26,524 nt of DNA from Alphaproteobacteria bacterium MarineAlpha3_Bin4 (GCA_002938045.1 PTLJ01000003.1:1-26524), one strand, 5' to 3'. Shown: positions 1-8,439, counted from the first letter of the stretch. A program made the numbers and translations. Notes: generated from the letters alone by a model not told the origin.

Positions 1-173
1 TTCCAGCGGGGAAAGAACGTCGTAAGCGCGAGTTCGGGGAACACAACGAGATTGCAACCACGATCATTAGCTTGATCCAGCAATTCGAGCATTCGGTCAA
101 CGGCGAACTCCCGGGTATCGGATTTCTGCAATGGCCCCAATTGTGCTGCACCGACATGAATAATTCTGGACAT
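1..173 (-). CDS. N-carbamoyl-D-amino acid hydrolase, N-terminal part (cut by window edge)
   Basis: The first 57 residues of a nitrilase-superfamily amidohydrolase; the rest lies beyond the left edge. The protein begins MSRIIHVGAAQLGP and contains VVFPELALTTFFPRW. The Glu of FPELA is residue 47, the position of the catalytic Glu in the Glu-Lys-Cys triad of D-carbamoylases; the Lys and Cys are off the window. The start is the ATG at 173-171, preceded by GGAG about 9 bases upstream on the minus strand. The family hydrolyses N-carbamoyl-D-amino acids to D-amino acids, CO2 and ammonia in the cytoplasm. It diverges from the D-hydantoinase gene at 720, whose product makes N-carbamoyl amino acids, which supports the call. 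Family call is confident; chirality of the substrate is inferred from similarity. Confidence 0.88.
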   Translation of the reverse strand, partial: MSRIIHVGAAQLGPLQKSDTREFAVDRMLELLDQANDRGCNLVVFPELALTTFFPRW

Positions 174-354
174 GATCGAGGCTCCTATCGCAGCCGACTA
201 GCTAATTGTTACAACTTTTGCTTGTGCAAATTTATTAACGGGTTTCCCTGCACTGCGCAATTTCGGTCATATTTTGGTATTATGTCGAATTAAGAATTTC
301 AAAGAGGATATTTGTTAGGATTATAGGTGATGAACCTTAAGCTGCCAATTTTTT
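174..354. other. Divergent intergenic region
   Basis: An AT-rich stretch between the carbamoylase start and the amidohydrolase remnant. It must carry the carbamoylase promoter and probably that of the hydantoinase. A TATTAT box at 279-284 could be a -10 element for the plus strand, but no convincing -35 sits at the right spacing, so no promoter is called. No gene is seen. Confidence 0.4.
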
Positions 355-690
355 CTATGCTGTCATGCAGACCGGCTCGACCACTCCAACATCAACTTCG
401 TGCCGTTCAATAATTCGGTGAACCAGATTGTCCATACAGAGGACAGCAGTGCCGTCGAGAGCGTTATGGACAATAGAGAATTCATGCTCAAACTTCGCCA
501 ATTTACCAGGATAGAGAATGCAAAACTTTGCCGTGAAGCGGAGAACACTATCAACCGGCTATTGGCGGCAAACGCCAAGGCACGGATCTTGGCCCAAATA
601 CCAGAAGACATGGTTTCGAAAATTTGTATCGGTTTGGCGGACCAAGCCTATCATATTCCCCGGTGGTACGGCGCTACGGTGGCGTCTTAA
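355..690 (+). pseudogene. 3' remnant of a deaminase-type amidohydrolase (SsnA/cytosine-deaminase family)
   Basis: This frame is open from 334 (stop at 331-333) to the TAA at 688-690 and has no plausible 5' end. Its translation matches the C-terminus of COG0402 amidohydrolases, as I recognise the family: LDHSN, VPFNNSVNQIVHTED, AVESVM, then an Ala/Glu-rich helix and the ending CIGLADQAYHIPRWYG. NQIVHTEDSSAVESVM parallels SIVHYGNPGAVESVM in the intact amidohydrolase at 2236-3639. The metal-binding TIM-barrel core (HxH, His, His, Asp) is absent, so no enzyme can be made. The GGKVV-type strand normally following AVESVM is replaced by DNREFMLKL, a further sign of decay. A GTG at 400 could start 96 residues, but no ribosome-binding site is seen. 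It sits 29 bases before the hydantoinase start. Confidence 0.72.
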
Positions 691-719
691 TAAAGATTGA
701 GGAGATGGAGGGAGGAAGG

Positions 720-2186
720 ATGACCGAGTACGACCTGGCAATCCGCTGCGGGACCATTATTACAGCGTCATCGAAAATGGACTGCGATATCGGCGTCAAG
801 GACGGAGAAATTGTGGCGCTGGCCAAAAATCTCGGTCCGGCCACCCGAAATATTGACGCCGCCGGCAAACTGGTTTTGCCAGGTGGCATCGAAGGCCACT
901 GTCACATCGAACAGAAGTCCGCCTTCGGTTTGATGACCTCCGACGATTTCGAGAGCGCAACCATATCTGCGGCGTTTGGCGGTAACACAACGGTCATTCC
1001 GTTTGCTGCCCAGCACCGTGGGGACTCCCTCCGGCAGGTGGTGGAGGACTACCACGCCTGCGCTGTCCCCAAGGCGGTAATTGACTATGGCTTTCATCTG
1101 ATCATTTCCGACCCGACACCAGAAGTTCTGGGACAAGAACTTCCGGCGCTAGTCAAGTCGGGCCTTACTTCTTTCAAGGTTTACATGACTTACGATCGAC
1201 TGCGCCTCGACGACTATCAGATGCTCGATATTTTGGCCATGGCTCGTCGCGAGGGCGCCATGGTGATGATACATGCGGAAAACCACGAGATAATTCACTG
1301 GTTGACTGACAGGCTCATGGACGGTGGTAACAGTGCACCCAAATACCACGCTGTTAGTCACAGCCGAATTGGTGAAGGAGAGGCAACCCATCGGGCCATC
1401 GCTCTTTCTCGACTAGTTGATACGCCTATCCTCATTGTCCATGTCTCTTCCGAAGAGGCGATGGACGAAATTCGCCGCGCTCAGGATTTAGGTTTTAAGG
1501 TGTATGGTGAAACGTGTCCGCAATACCTATTTTTGACCGCTGAAGATCTTGACAAGGGGGGTATGGACGGGGCGATGTTCTGTTGTAGTCCACCACCGCG
1601 AGACACCGCAGCCCAAGAGGCCATCTGGCGGGGGCTGCAGAACGGTACCTTCCAGGTGTTCTCCTCAGACCATGCCCCATATAGTTTTGATGACAAGGGT
1701 AAGCTATTCGCCGGGCCAAATCCGCCATTTACCAAGATTGCCAATGGTGTGCCGGGTATCGAATTGCGCTTGCCACTATTGTTTTCTGAAGGTGTTGGAA
1801 ATGGGCGCATCGATATTCATCAGTTTGTCGCCTTGACCTCGACCAATGCTGCTCGGTTGTACGGCTTATTCCCACGCAAGGGCACCATTGCCGTCGGCGC
1901 GGATGCAGACTTCGCTATTTGGGATCCGGAGGAGGAACGAACTGTGGCTTGGAAAAACCTCCATGATCGGGCTGGTTACTCACCTTACGAAGGAATGTTG
2001 CTGAAAGGCTGGCCCGTGACGGTAATCAACCGTGGTCGCTTGGTCGTCGACGAAGGAGAGCTTCTTGTGGAACCTGGCTCGGGTGAATTCCTAACTCGTG
2101 AACTCTCTGCATTCGCAAAGCCGCTCCACCGTCTGGAACCGGAAGTCGATACCACGCGGAACTTCGGCGCCCGAATTCTGTCCTGA
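720..2186 (+). CDS. hydA: D-hydantoinase / dihydropyrimidinase
   Basis: A 488-residue cytoplasmic cyclic amidase, the usual length for the family. It opens hydantoins or dihydropyrimidines to N-carbamoyl amino acids. The binuclear metal site is complete: His60 and His62 (GHCHIEQ), the lysine that is carboxylated, Lys153 (SFKVYMTYD), His185 (MIHAEN), His241 (HVSS) and Asp317 (SSDHAP). Tyr158 and Ser290 (CCSPP) occupy the substrate-backbone positions. A composite urease-like beta-sandwich is formed by the N-terminus and residues from about 400. The start is the ATG at 720, chosen because GGAGGGAGGAAGG lies directly upstream; an in-frame TTG at 624 would run through the amidohydrolase remnant and is rejected. 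It diverges from the D-carbamoylase gene, forming a hydantoin utilisation pair. Whether hydantoins or pyrimidines are the natural substrate cannot be told. Confidence 0.93.
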   Translation: MTEYDLAIRCGTIITASSKMDCDIGVKDGEIVALAKNLGPATRNIDAAGKLVLPGGIEGHCHIEQKSAFGLMTSDDFESATISAAFGGNTTVIPFAAQHRGDSLRQVVEDYHACAVPKAVIDYGFHLIISDPTPEVLGQELPALVKSGLTSFKVYMTYDRLRLDDYQMLDILAMARREGAMVMIHAENHEIIHWLTDRLMDGGNSAPKYHAVSHSRIGEGEATHRAIALSRLVDTPILIVHVSSEEAMDEIRRAQDLGFKVYGETCPQYLFLTAEDLDKGGMDGAMFCCSPPPRDTAAQEAIWRGLQNGTFQVFSSDHAPYSFDDKGKLFAGPNPPFTKIANGVPGIELRLPLLFSEGVGNGRIDIHQFVALTSTNAARLYGLFPRKGTIAVGADADFAIWDPEEERTVAWKNLHDRAGYSPYEGMLLKGWPVTVINRGRLVVDEGELLVEPGSGEFLTRELSAFAKPLHRLEPEVDTTRNFGARILS

Positions 2187-2235
2187 CTGAATTAGCTGCC
2201 CAATTGAGCTTGAAGACACGCTCACTTCCATCGTT

Positions 2236-3639
2236 TCATCTGAGGCCGGGCGGTAGATCGATGTCCGCCGACGTATGGTTGAGTTGGTGCCAGGCGGCGA
2301 CAGCCGCCTCCTGAGCCTCTGCGATTACCGCGTTCTCGTCCATAGTCAACACCCTGCCGTCGCGCATAACGAAGCGGCCATCTATCATGACCGATTCCAC
2401 GGCACCCGGATTGCCGTAGTGGACGATGCTGGACACTAGGTTGATGATCGGGCGAAGGTACGCCTGATTGAGGTCCAGGATGGTCAGGTCCGCCTTCTTG
2501 CCCACTTCCAGCGAACCCAGGTCAGCTTCCCGTCCAAGAGCGCGCGCACCGTTCCGCGTCGCCGCATCAAGGGTTGCCTGGGGGGTGGGGTCGACGCCAC
2601 CACCTTCGTGTTTTCCGCCGAGTCCGCCACGATGGATGATGGAGCCGATCTTGAGCGCCTCAAACATATCCTCGGTCATATTGTCGGTACCAAGGACGAC
2701 ATTGACGCCGGCGTCCAGGATGCGCCCAATGCGGACCTGGTGCGGACCGCGGCGTGAACTGTTGGCCGGGCAGTGCGCCATGTGAACGCCATACTCAGCC
2801 AACAGTTCAATATCCGCGTCGGTGCAATAGGTCCAATGGGCCGCCACGACATCCGATCCTAGCCAGTCGTTGTCGCGAAGATATTCTGCCGGCGTGCGGT
2901 CGTATGCGACGCGTACTTGCTTGACCTCGCCCGGGCTCTGGGCCAGGTGGACGGTGCGGGTAAGGTTGTGCTTGCGCGCCAGATCGTTCAATTGTCCCAG
3001 CATCCAGGGCGAGCAAACATCCGGCGCGTGGGCCGCCATCTGGCACTGTACGCGGCCGTCTTGCGTATCATGGAATTGCTCGACCATGGTGACGATGCGC
3101 TCCAAAAACTCCTCGCCGAAGGCACGGTCGTATTCGTAGATCCCGTGGCGAATTTTCAGCGTCAGCGCGTCGGCGCCGTTCTCGCTCAGCCATAATCGAA
3201 TGCCGGTCTCGACCATACCCTGGGCATAGCCGGTGATGAAGCGAAAGGGTTCCACCATTGTCGTCGTACCGGAACGGATGGCCTCCAGGCAACCGAGGCG
3301 TGCCAGGGCGCGGCGTTCCGTGTCGGACATAGCGAAACTGATCGGCGTCATGTAGCCGAAGATGGCATCGCCCGACATGTCCTCAACGGTACCGCGCAGC
3401 ACCAGCAGTACCGCATGGGTGTGCGAATTGATGAAGCCTGGCATCACTGCCTTGCCTGTGGCGTCCAAGGTCTCCATTTCGGGAAAGCGGCGGCGGAGAT
3501 CATTGCTCAAGCCAACGCCGGCAATGCGATCGCCCTTAATGGCGATAGCGCCGTTGTCAATGATTTCCCGTTTGTCGTCGAGAGTCAGAACTGTCGCGCC
3601 CGTAATCAGCAGGCTGTCTCCTGCGTCTTCGTCGGCCAT
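2236..3639 (-). CDS. Deaminase/chlorohydrolase-type amidohydrolase (SsnA/TrzN/AtzB family)
   Basis: A 467-residue metal-dependent hydrolase of the COG0402 family, which deaminates or dechlorinates purines, pterins, triazines or S-adenosylhomocysteine-type compounds. The mononuclear metal ligands are visible: His73 and His75 (FINSHTH), His231 (TVHLAQS), His268 (AAHWTYC) and Asp319 (LGTDNM). The C-terminal sandwich contains SLEVGKKADLTILDL. The usual HxxE after the third His (HLAES) reads HLAQS, so the proton-shuttling Glu is Gln here, which would affect chemistry. The start is the ATG at 3639, with GGGGAGG 6 bases upstream; a TTG two codons earlier is less likely. The MFS gene ends 30 bases upstream in the same direction, so transporter and hydrolase probably share a transcript. 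The exact substrate is unknown. Confidence 0.88.
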   Translation of the reverse strand: MADEDAGDSLLITGATVLTLDDKREIIDNGAIAIKGDRIAGVGLSNDLRRRFPEMETLDATGKAVMPGFINSHTHAVLLVLRGTVEDMSGDAIFGYMTPISFAMSDTERRALARLGCLEAIRSGTTTMVEPFRFITGYAQGMVETGIRLWLSENGADALTLKIRHGIYEYDRAFGEEFLERIVTMVEQFHDTQDGRVQCQMAAHAPDVCSPWMLGQLNDLARKHNLTRTVHLAQSPGEVKQVRVAYDRTPAEYLRDNDWLGSDVVAAHWTYCTDADIELLAEYGVHMAHCPANSSRRGPHQVRIGRILDAGVNVVLGTDNMTEDMFEALKIGSIIHRGGLGGKHEGGGVDPTPQATLDAATRNGARALGREADLGSLEVGKKADLTILDLNQAYLRPIINLVSSIVHYGNPGAVESVMIDGRFVMRDGRVLTMDENAVIAEAQEAAVAAWHQLNHTSADIDLPPGLR

Positions 3640-3669
3640 AATCAACCTCCCCTGTTCTCTTGCTGAAAT

Positions 3670-4890
3670 CTACGGAGTCAGCCGCGAACTGGTGTTCGGG
3701 GCTCTCGCATCGCCCCATCGGGCGAGCAAATAACTGACGCCCGACAGCACGGTAAAACCGATAACGACGACCATGGTTGGCCAGACTGTACCATTCTGGA
3801 TCATGCCCACCACTTGCGCTGTGACGGCGGCGATCAGCCACTGTCCAAATCCCATAAAGCCGGCAGCGCTGCCAGCCAGTGCTGGATTGACGCCAATGGC
3901 ACCGGACGTGGCAGCCGGCTGGCTCATGCCGTGGCCAAACGAGATCAAGCCCATGGGCAGGAACAACGCCACAGGAGCAGGCGTCAGAACTAAGCACCAC
4001 ATCACCATCAAGGGGCAAGCGAACAGCGCCAGTCCGATGCCACCGGTAATCAGACGATGAATGCCCCAGCTTTCGGCGACCCGTGCTGTGACCATGTTGC
4101 CGGCCATGTAGCCTAGCGACAAGAACGGAAAATAGAGACCGTAGGCCGTCGTCGGTTGGTCCAACGCATCAACCATGACGAAAGGCAGCCCGGCCACCAT
4201 GGCGTACCAAGCGGACAGCGTGCACGTGCCGTGACCGGCATAGCCCACGAACACTGGTGAGCGTAAAAGTTGGAAGCCACGCCTAAAGGTCGCGACGACG
4301 TTCTCAACAGAGTTTTCGGGCCGGGTCTCCGGAAGCCAAAGAAGGGTAACGGAAAAGACTACTAGTCCGAGCGCCGAAGTAATCCAGAAGTTTGCACGCC
4401 AACCAATAAAAACGTCGATCCAGCCACCCAAAATTGGTGTGGCTGAGCCAACCAGTGCCGTTATCATGGTGACGAAGCCAATGACGCCGGCGGCACGGTT
4501 GCGTCCGTAGAGATCGCGGGCGATGACGCGGGCGAACATGAGGCCAGCACAGCTACCGAGGGCCTGCAGCGCTCGTCCTGTCGCCAGTATTTCGATGCTC
4601 TCCGCCGTGGCGCAAATGAGCGGCGCGATGACATAGATGGCGAGCCCCACCAGAATGATCCGCCGCCGCCCGAAGCGGTCGGAGAGTGACCCGTAGCCCA
4701 GTTGCGCGAACGCAAAAGCGGCCACATAAAGACTGATCGTCAGCTGGACCTCGCCATGACTAGCGCCAAACTCCTCGACCAAACCTGGCATCGACGGTAG
4801 GAAAACCTGGAGGGCGAACGGACCTATGATGCCGAGCATGACTAACATAAGAGTCAAACTCGGCCCGGTGGCGTGATCTTGCGCGGTCAT
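3670..4890 (-). CDS. MFS transporter, Bcr/CflA drug-resistance type
   Basis: A 12-helix inner-membrane secondary transporter of about 406 residues. Family marks include the first-helix ending FALQVFLPSMPGLVEEFG, the loop 2-3 motif GYGSLSDRFGRRR and the ARVIARDLYGRNRAA segment typical of Bcr/CflA proteins. Hydrophobic segments alternate regularly up to VVVIGFTVLSGVSYLLARWG. I place the start at the ATG at 4890 (MTAQDH); an ATG five codons upstream is equally possible and neither has a strong ribosome-binding site. Longer starts would run into the divergent RidA gene. The family normally exports drugs, peptides or amino acids. Beside the amidohydrolase it may instead export a product or analogue of that enzyme's substrate (inference). 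Confidence 0.86.
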   Translation of the reverse strand: MTAQDHATGPSLTLMLVMLGIIGPFALQVFLPSMPGLVEEFGASHGEVQLTISLYVAAFAFAQLGYGSLSDRFGRRRIILVGLAIYVIAPLICATAESIEILATGRALQALGSCAGLMFARVIARDLYGRNRAAGVIGFVTMITALVGSATPILGGWIDVFIGWRANFWITSALGLVVFSVTLLWLPETRPENSVENVVATFRRGFQLLRSPVFVGYAGHGTCTLSAWYAMVAGLPFVMVDALDQPTTAYGLYFPFLSLGYMAGNMVTARVAESWGIHRLITGGIGLALFACPLMVMWCLVLTPAPVALFLPMGLISFGHGMSQPAATSGAIGVNPALAGSAAGFMGFGQWLIAAVTAQVVGMIQNGTVWPTMVVVIGFTVLSGVSYLLARWGDARAPNTSSRLTP

Positions 4891-4972
4891 GCAGGAATGA
4901 TACATGGTGCCGTAGTTTTCGTCCCACGGTAGATCGTGATAGTGTAAAATTATTAATTGGAAACAAGGCGAT

Positions 4973-6220
4973 ATGACTATGAAGCTTGAACGGTTCCGCA
5001 AGTTTAATACCCGGGATGTCTATCCTGGCGGCACGCTCAACAACGACATGTGTATGACCGTCAAGGCCGACAACCGGATCTTCCTGCGCGGACAGACCGG
5101 CCTCGACCTTGACCAGCGAATGGTCGATCCCAACGACGCGGCAACGCAGGCCGATCAGGCCATGGCGAATGCTAAAGTCTTGCTGGAGGAGGCTGGATCG
5201 AGCCTCGATCACGTTTGTAAGGTGACGACCTATCTGACCGACCCAGCTTATCGGACCGGCGTCTACAACACCGTCGGCCTGCACCTGAAAGGCACCCCCA
5301 CCGTCGCCACCGGCCTTATCGTCAAGGGCCTAGCTATGCCGGAGATGAAGGTCGAGATCGACCTAGAAGCGGTGATCCCCAAGCAAGGCAGGCACAAATT
5401 ATTTCGTTTATTTAACACTGGCGATATGTTCGGACAGACCAGCATTGATCGAGATTCCTGCATGGTCATCAACACGGGCGACGAAATCTACCTACGCGGC
5501 CAAACCGGCTGCGAACTGGACGGTTCCAAAATGTATGGTCCTGGCTTCGCGACTGAGGACGCGATGGCCCAAGCCGATCAAGCAATGAAGAACGCCCGCA
5601 AACTGTTGGAGGAGGCGGGTTCGAGTTTCGACGATGTTTGCAAAACCCGCATCTACATCGCCGACCGAGCCTACCGGGAACCCATATATCAGGTCATCGG
5701 CAAGCACTTCGGCGATACCCACCCCTGCTCCACGGGCCTCATCATGCGGGGCTTCGCACGGCCCGAGATTCTGTTTGAGATCGATATGGCAATCACTCTC
5801 TCCAAGGGCAGGCCGCATGAGCGCTTCCGAAAGTTTCACACCGACGATGCCTACAAGGACGGTCAGAAGCTGGGCAGTAGATTCTGCAAAGCGGTACGCG
5901 CCGGCGACCGTATCTATTTGCGTGGCCAAACCGGTACCAGCCTCGACGGAGAGTTTGTCGGCAATGGTGATGCCAGTGCCCAGGCCGACCAGGCGATGAA
6001 GAATATCACGACCTTGTTGCAAGAAGCTGGCGCCTCGCTCGACGACATCTGCAAAATATCGACCTACATCTTGCATCGCGGCCATCGCGAATCGGTCTAC
6101 CAGGCGGTCGGTCGGCATCTCAAGGGCGTGCATCCCTGCGGCACCGGCCTCATTGTTGACGGCTTTGCCAGCCCGCGCATTCTGGTCGAGATCGACGTCG
6201 ATGCGGTGATCCAGAACTAG
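4973..6220 (+). CDS. Protein of three tandem RidA (YjgF/YER057c/UK114) domains
   Basis: A 415-residue protein made of three repeats of about 138 residues: roughly 1-138, 139-279 and 280-415. LRGQTG recurs at 38-43, 174-179 and 316-321; ADQAM at 60-64, 201-205 and 338-342; a conserved Cys in (D/H)(V/I)CK at 82, 223 and 360; and the EID strand near each end. Ordinary RidA proteins are single domains of about 130 residues that assemble as trimers with active sites between subunits. One chain with three domains could therefore fold as a covalent trimer (inference). The P-A-R-S/T segment holding the catalytic Arg of enamine/imine deaminases is replaced by TPTVATG, HPCSTG and HPCGTG, so canonical imine deaminase activity is doubtful. 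Start ATG at 4973 has AAGG upstream. It diverges from the MFS-amidohydrolase pair and ends at a terminator. Confidence 0.9.
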   Translation: MTMKLERFRKFNTRDVYPGGTLNNDMCMTVKADNRIFLRGQTGLDLDQRMVDPNDAATQADQAMANAKVLLEEAGSSLDHVCKVTTYLTDPAYRTGVYNTVGLHLKGTPTVATGLIVKGLAMPEMKVEIDLEAVIPKQGRHKLFRLFNTGDMFGQTSIDRDSCMVINTGDEIYLRGQTGCELDGSKMYGPGFATEDAMAQADQAMKNARKLLEEAGSSFDDVCKTRIYIADRAYREPIYQVIGKHFGDTHPCSTGLIMRGFARPEILFEIDMAITLSKGRPHERFRKFHTDDAYKDGQKLGSRFCKAVRAGDRIYLRGQTGTSLDGEFVGNGDASAQADQAMKNITTLLQEAGASLDDICKISTYILHRGHRESVYQAVGRHLKGVHPCGTGLIVDGFASPRILVEIDVDAVIQN

Positions 6221-6225
6221 CACAA

Positions 6226-6246
6226 TTGGCGGCGCCAACGGTTTTT
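6226..6246 (+). terminator. Rho-independent terminator after the triple-RidA gene
   Basis: TTGGC, loop GGC, GCCAA, then CGG and five T residues, starting 6 bases after the RidA stop codon. The stem is short but perfect. It separates the gene from the convergent MmgE/PrpD gene. Confidence 0.6.
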
Positions 6247-6288
6247 CGCCTCGGGTGAGAGTTCTGATGTTGCGGTATGTCCTGGCGG

Positions 6289-7662
6289 TTAGAACTCGGC
6301 ACGCAAAAGCCGCATCAAATCGCCGATATCATCGAGTGTTTCGAACATTTCTAGGTGGGACCGGATATCGTCGGCCTTGGCAGGATCTATGATCTTTTCG
6401 ATGCAATCGCCGAACTTGGACCATATCTCGTCGTCAGTGAGCGGGTTCTGCAGGACGCCCTTGGCACGCTGCATGAAGATATCGAAGTCACGCCCGTCCT
6501 TGGTGCGAATAAATACCTTCGCCGGTTCGCGACCGTTGTCAACGGTTGGGAGCGGATCGTCGGATGGGCTGAGCGTCATTTTAACGCGCGGCAACCACGC
6601 CCGCACGGCTTCATCGGCAATCGCTTCGGGGCGGAAGTCAGCCAGCTTAAGCGCGCCCTTGGTAATGGCGAGGGCAACGCCGTACTGCATGCTGAACCGG
6701 GCCTCCATCTCAGACACCGGATCTGGAAACATCAGGTTGTCGTAGCTGATCTTATTGACCACTGTCTCCACCATGTCGATGTCGTCCGCGCACAGGCTAT
6801 GTTCAGCCATCAAGGCGAGCACGCCGTCGATTGCACAATGCGTGCTGGCGCAGTCCGGATGGATCTTGACCTTAAGGCCGTATTGCTCGATAGCCAGCGG
6901 CGGACCAAGAAGGTCGGCCGAATTGGCGTAGCCGAGCGAGGCGTCGAACCCTACATAAAGGTCGCGGAATCCCCACCGCTCCTCAAGCGGTTCGTCGACG
7001 GTGCTCAACCCGGCCTTGGCATAGCGGACCGCCATCAGGGCGTTCTTGGCCGCCATGCCCGCATGGAGCGGCTTGGCCATGGTGCCGAACTGTAGCTTGG
7101 AACCCGAGGCGTGACTGAACCCGAGGCTGAGGGCACGCTGAATGCCGTCGGCATCGAGTCCCAACAGCCGTGCTGCAGCACCGGCCGCACCAATAACACC
7201 AATAGTGCTGGTCGTGTGCCAACCCTTTTCGTAGTGGGCGATATTGACACCTGCGCCAATGACCAGCATGGCCTCCAGGCCGGCGATGTATGCATCGAGC
7301 ACGGCAACGCCGCTGGCCCCACGTTCCTCGCCAAGCGCCAGTAGCGCCGGGGCCAGTACCGCCGTCGCATGACCGCAGTTTCCATGGTAGTTGTCATCAA
7401 AGTCGAGAGCATGAGCAGCGGTGCCATTGACCAGCGCGGCGTAGGGGGCGGTGAGAGGCTCAACGCACCCAACAATCGAAGCGGGGCCGGCTCCAAGATC
7501 GCGAACGGCGTCGAGGGCACGTCTAGTCGCCTCGTCCGGGCCGCCGGCGACCATACATCCAACGATATCGATCATGGCGTTGCGCGCCAACCCGAGGGCG
7601 GTGCCCGTGGCCAGCGGACCGCTTTCGGCCATCCACGTCGCCAGGGATCGCGTGATACTCAT
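6289..7662 (-). CDS. MmgE/PrpD family protein
   Basis: A 457-residue protein of the family of 2-methylcitrate dehydratase (PrpD), cis-aconitate decarboxylase and iminodisuccinate epimerase. The characteristic NGTAAHALDFDDNYH lies at about 79-93 and GWHTTSTIG at 148-154, followed by AAGAAARLLGL, KLQFGTMAKPLHAG and the HPDCASTHCAIDG segment. Length is typical. The start is the ATG at 7662 with GGGAATAAGG upstream. It is divergent from the DUF1028 gene across 104 bases and has no methylcitrate synthase or methylisocitrate lyase nearby, so a role in propionate breakdown is not supported. In this nitrogen-compound setting a dicarboxylate isomerase or iminodisuccinate-type activity is as likely; this is inference only. 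Confidence 0.85.
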   Translation of the reverse strand: MSITRSLATWMAESGPLATGTALGLARNAMIDIVGCMVAGGPDEATRRALDAVRDLGAGPASIVGCVEPLTAPYAALVNGTAAHALDFDDNYHGNCGHATAVLAPALLALGEERGASGVAVLDAYIAGLEAMLVIGAGVNIAHYEKGWHTTSTIGVIGAAGAAARLLGLDADGIQRALSLGFSHASGSKLQFGTMAKPLHAGMAAKNALMAVRYAKAGLSTVDEPLEERWGFRDLYVGFDASLGYANSADLLGPPLAIEQYGLKVKIHPDCASTHCAIDGVLALMAEHSLCADDIDMVETVVNKISYDNLMFPDPVSEMEARFSMQYGVALAITKGALKLADFRPEAIADEAVRAWLPRVKMTLSPSDDPLPTVDNGREPAKVFIRTKDGRDFDIFMQRAKGVLQNPLTDDEIWSKFGDCIEKIIDPAKADDIRSHLEMFETLDDIGDLMRLLRAEF

Positions 7663-7766
7663 GCCTTATTCCCTATGCCGTTTATTCTGCTCAGGCTAAT
7701 CTAGCATGACAACTCTCAATCGGACTCGCGGAATGCGACGCGTCGTTTTCGTAAGGAGGCATTGCG

Positions 7767-8429
7767 ATGACGTATTCACTGGTCGGCATGTGTAGGCGAA
7801 CCGGCATGTTTGGTGCCGCGGTGACGACATCCAACATGAACGTTGGCACGCGTTGTCCGTTCGCCAGAGCCGGCATCGGTGCGGTGCTGACCCAACACCG
7901 GACGGACAATCGACTCGGTCCGAAGGGGCTCGCGCTGCTGGAGGACGGTAACAGCGCGCCGGAGGTTATCGACGCCCTGGTCGCCGACAATCCGACCATC
8001 GGTTGGCGCCAACTCGCCGTCGTTGATCGCAACGGTAGCACTGCTTTTCATCACGGAGACCGTATTACCTCTATTCATGCCGCTTCCAAAGGCGACGGCT
8101 GCTGTGCCATCGGAAACATCATCCGTAATGAAGCAATTCCGAAGAACATGGTCGACGCCTTCGAGAAGTCAGCTGACGTCCATCTTGCGGAACGCTTGGT
8201 GCAGGCACTGGAAGCCGGGTTCGCCGCGGGCAGCGAATACAAGCAAATCAAATCGGCAGCTCTGCTAGTGGTGCACGAACAGGAGTTTCCGCTCGTCGAT
8301 CTCCGCGTCGAATTTGACCGCGCGCCGCTGGCGGAATTGCGGTTCCTGTGGGAGACCTACCAGCCCCAGATGGAACGTTTTGTCACCCAGGTCATTGATC
8401 CGGACAGCCTGCCTTATCCCAGCGTCTGA
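7767..8429 (+). CDS. DUF1028 family protein (Ntn-hydrolase-like)
   Basis: A 220-residue protein with the DUF1028 pattern: MTYSLVG at the start, FGAAVTTSNMNVGTRCPFARAG, GAVLTQHRTDN, LGPKGLALL and RQLAVVDRNGS. The family is placed in the Ntn-hydrolase superfamily. Thr2 would become the N-terminal residue, and so the candidate nucleophile, once Met1 is removed. The start is the ATG at 7767 with a perfect AAGGAGG 7 bases upstream. Where usual DUF1028 proteins begin TFSIVARD, this one reads TYSLVGMCRRTG. It is divergent from the MmgE/PrpD gene and convergent with the dioxygenase, only 10 bases apart. No substrate is established; an amide or gamma-glutamyl type hydrolase is possible. Confidence 0.83.
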   Translation: MTYSLVGMCRRTGMFGAAVTTSNMNVGTRCPFARAGIGAVLTQHRTDNRLGPKGLALLEDGNSAPEVIDALVADNPTIGWRQLAVVDRNGSTAFHHGDRITSIHAASKGDGCCAIGNIIRNEAIPKNMVDAFEKSADVHLAERLVQALEAGFAAGSEYKQIKSAALLVVHEQEFPLVDLRVEFDRAPLAELRFLWETYQPQMERFVTQVIDPDSLPYPSV

Positions 8430-8439
8430 CGGTTACTCA

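Noticed and set aside
72..293. Plus-strand frame at the left end
   Set aside because: Antisense to the clearly recognisable D-carbamoylase N-terminus.
2187..2235. Terminator between the convergent hydantoinase and amidohydrolase genes
   Set aside because: Only a 4-bp GAGC/GCTC pairing is visible, without a T-run.
5492..6238. Open frame on the minus strand, 248 codons
   Set aside because: Antisense to the RidA repeats; its apparent internal repetition mirrors theirs.
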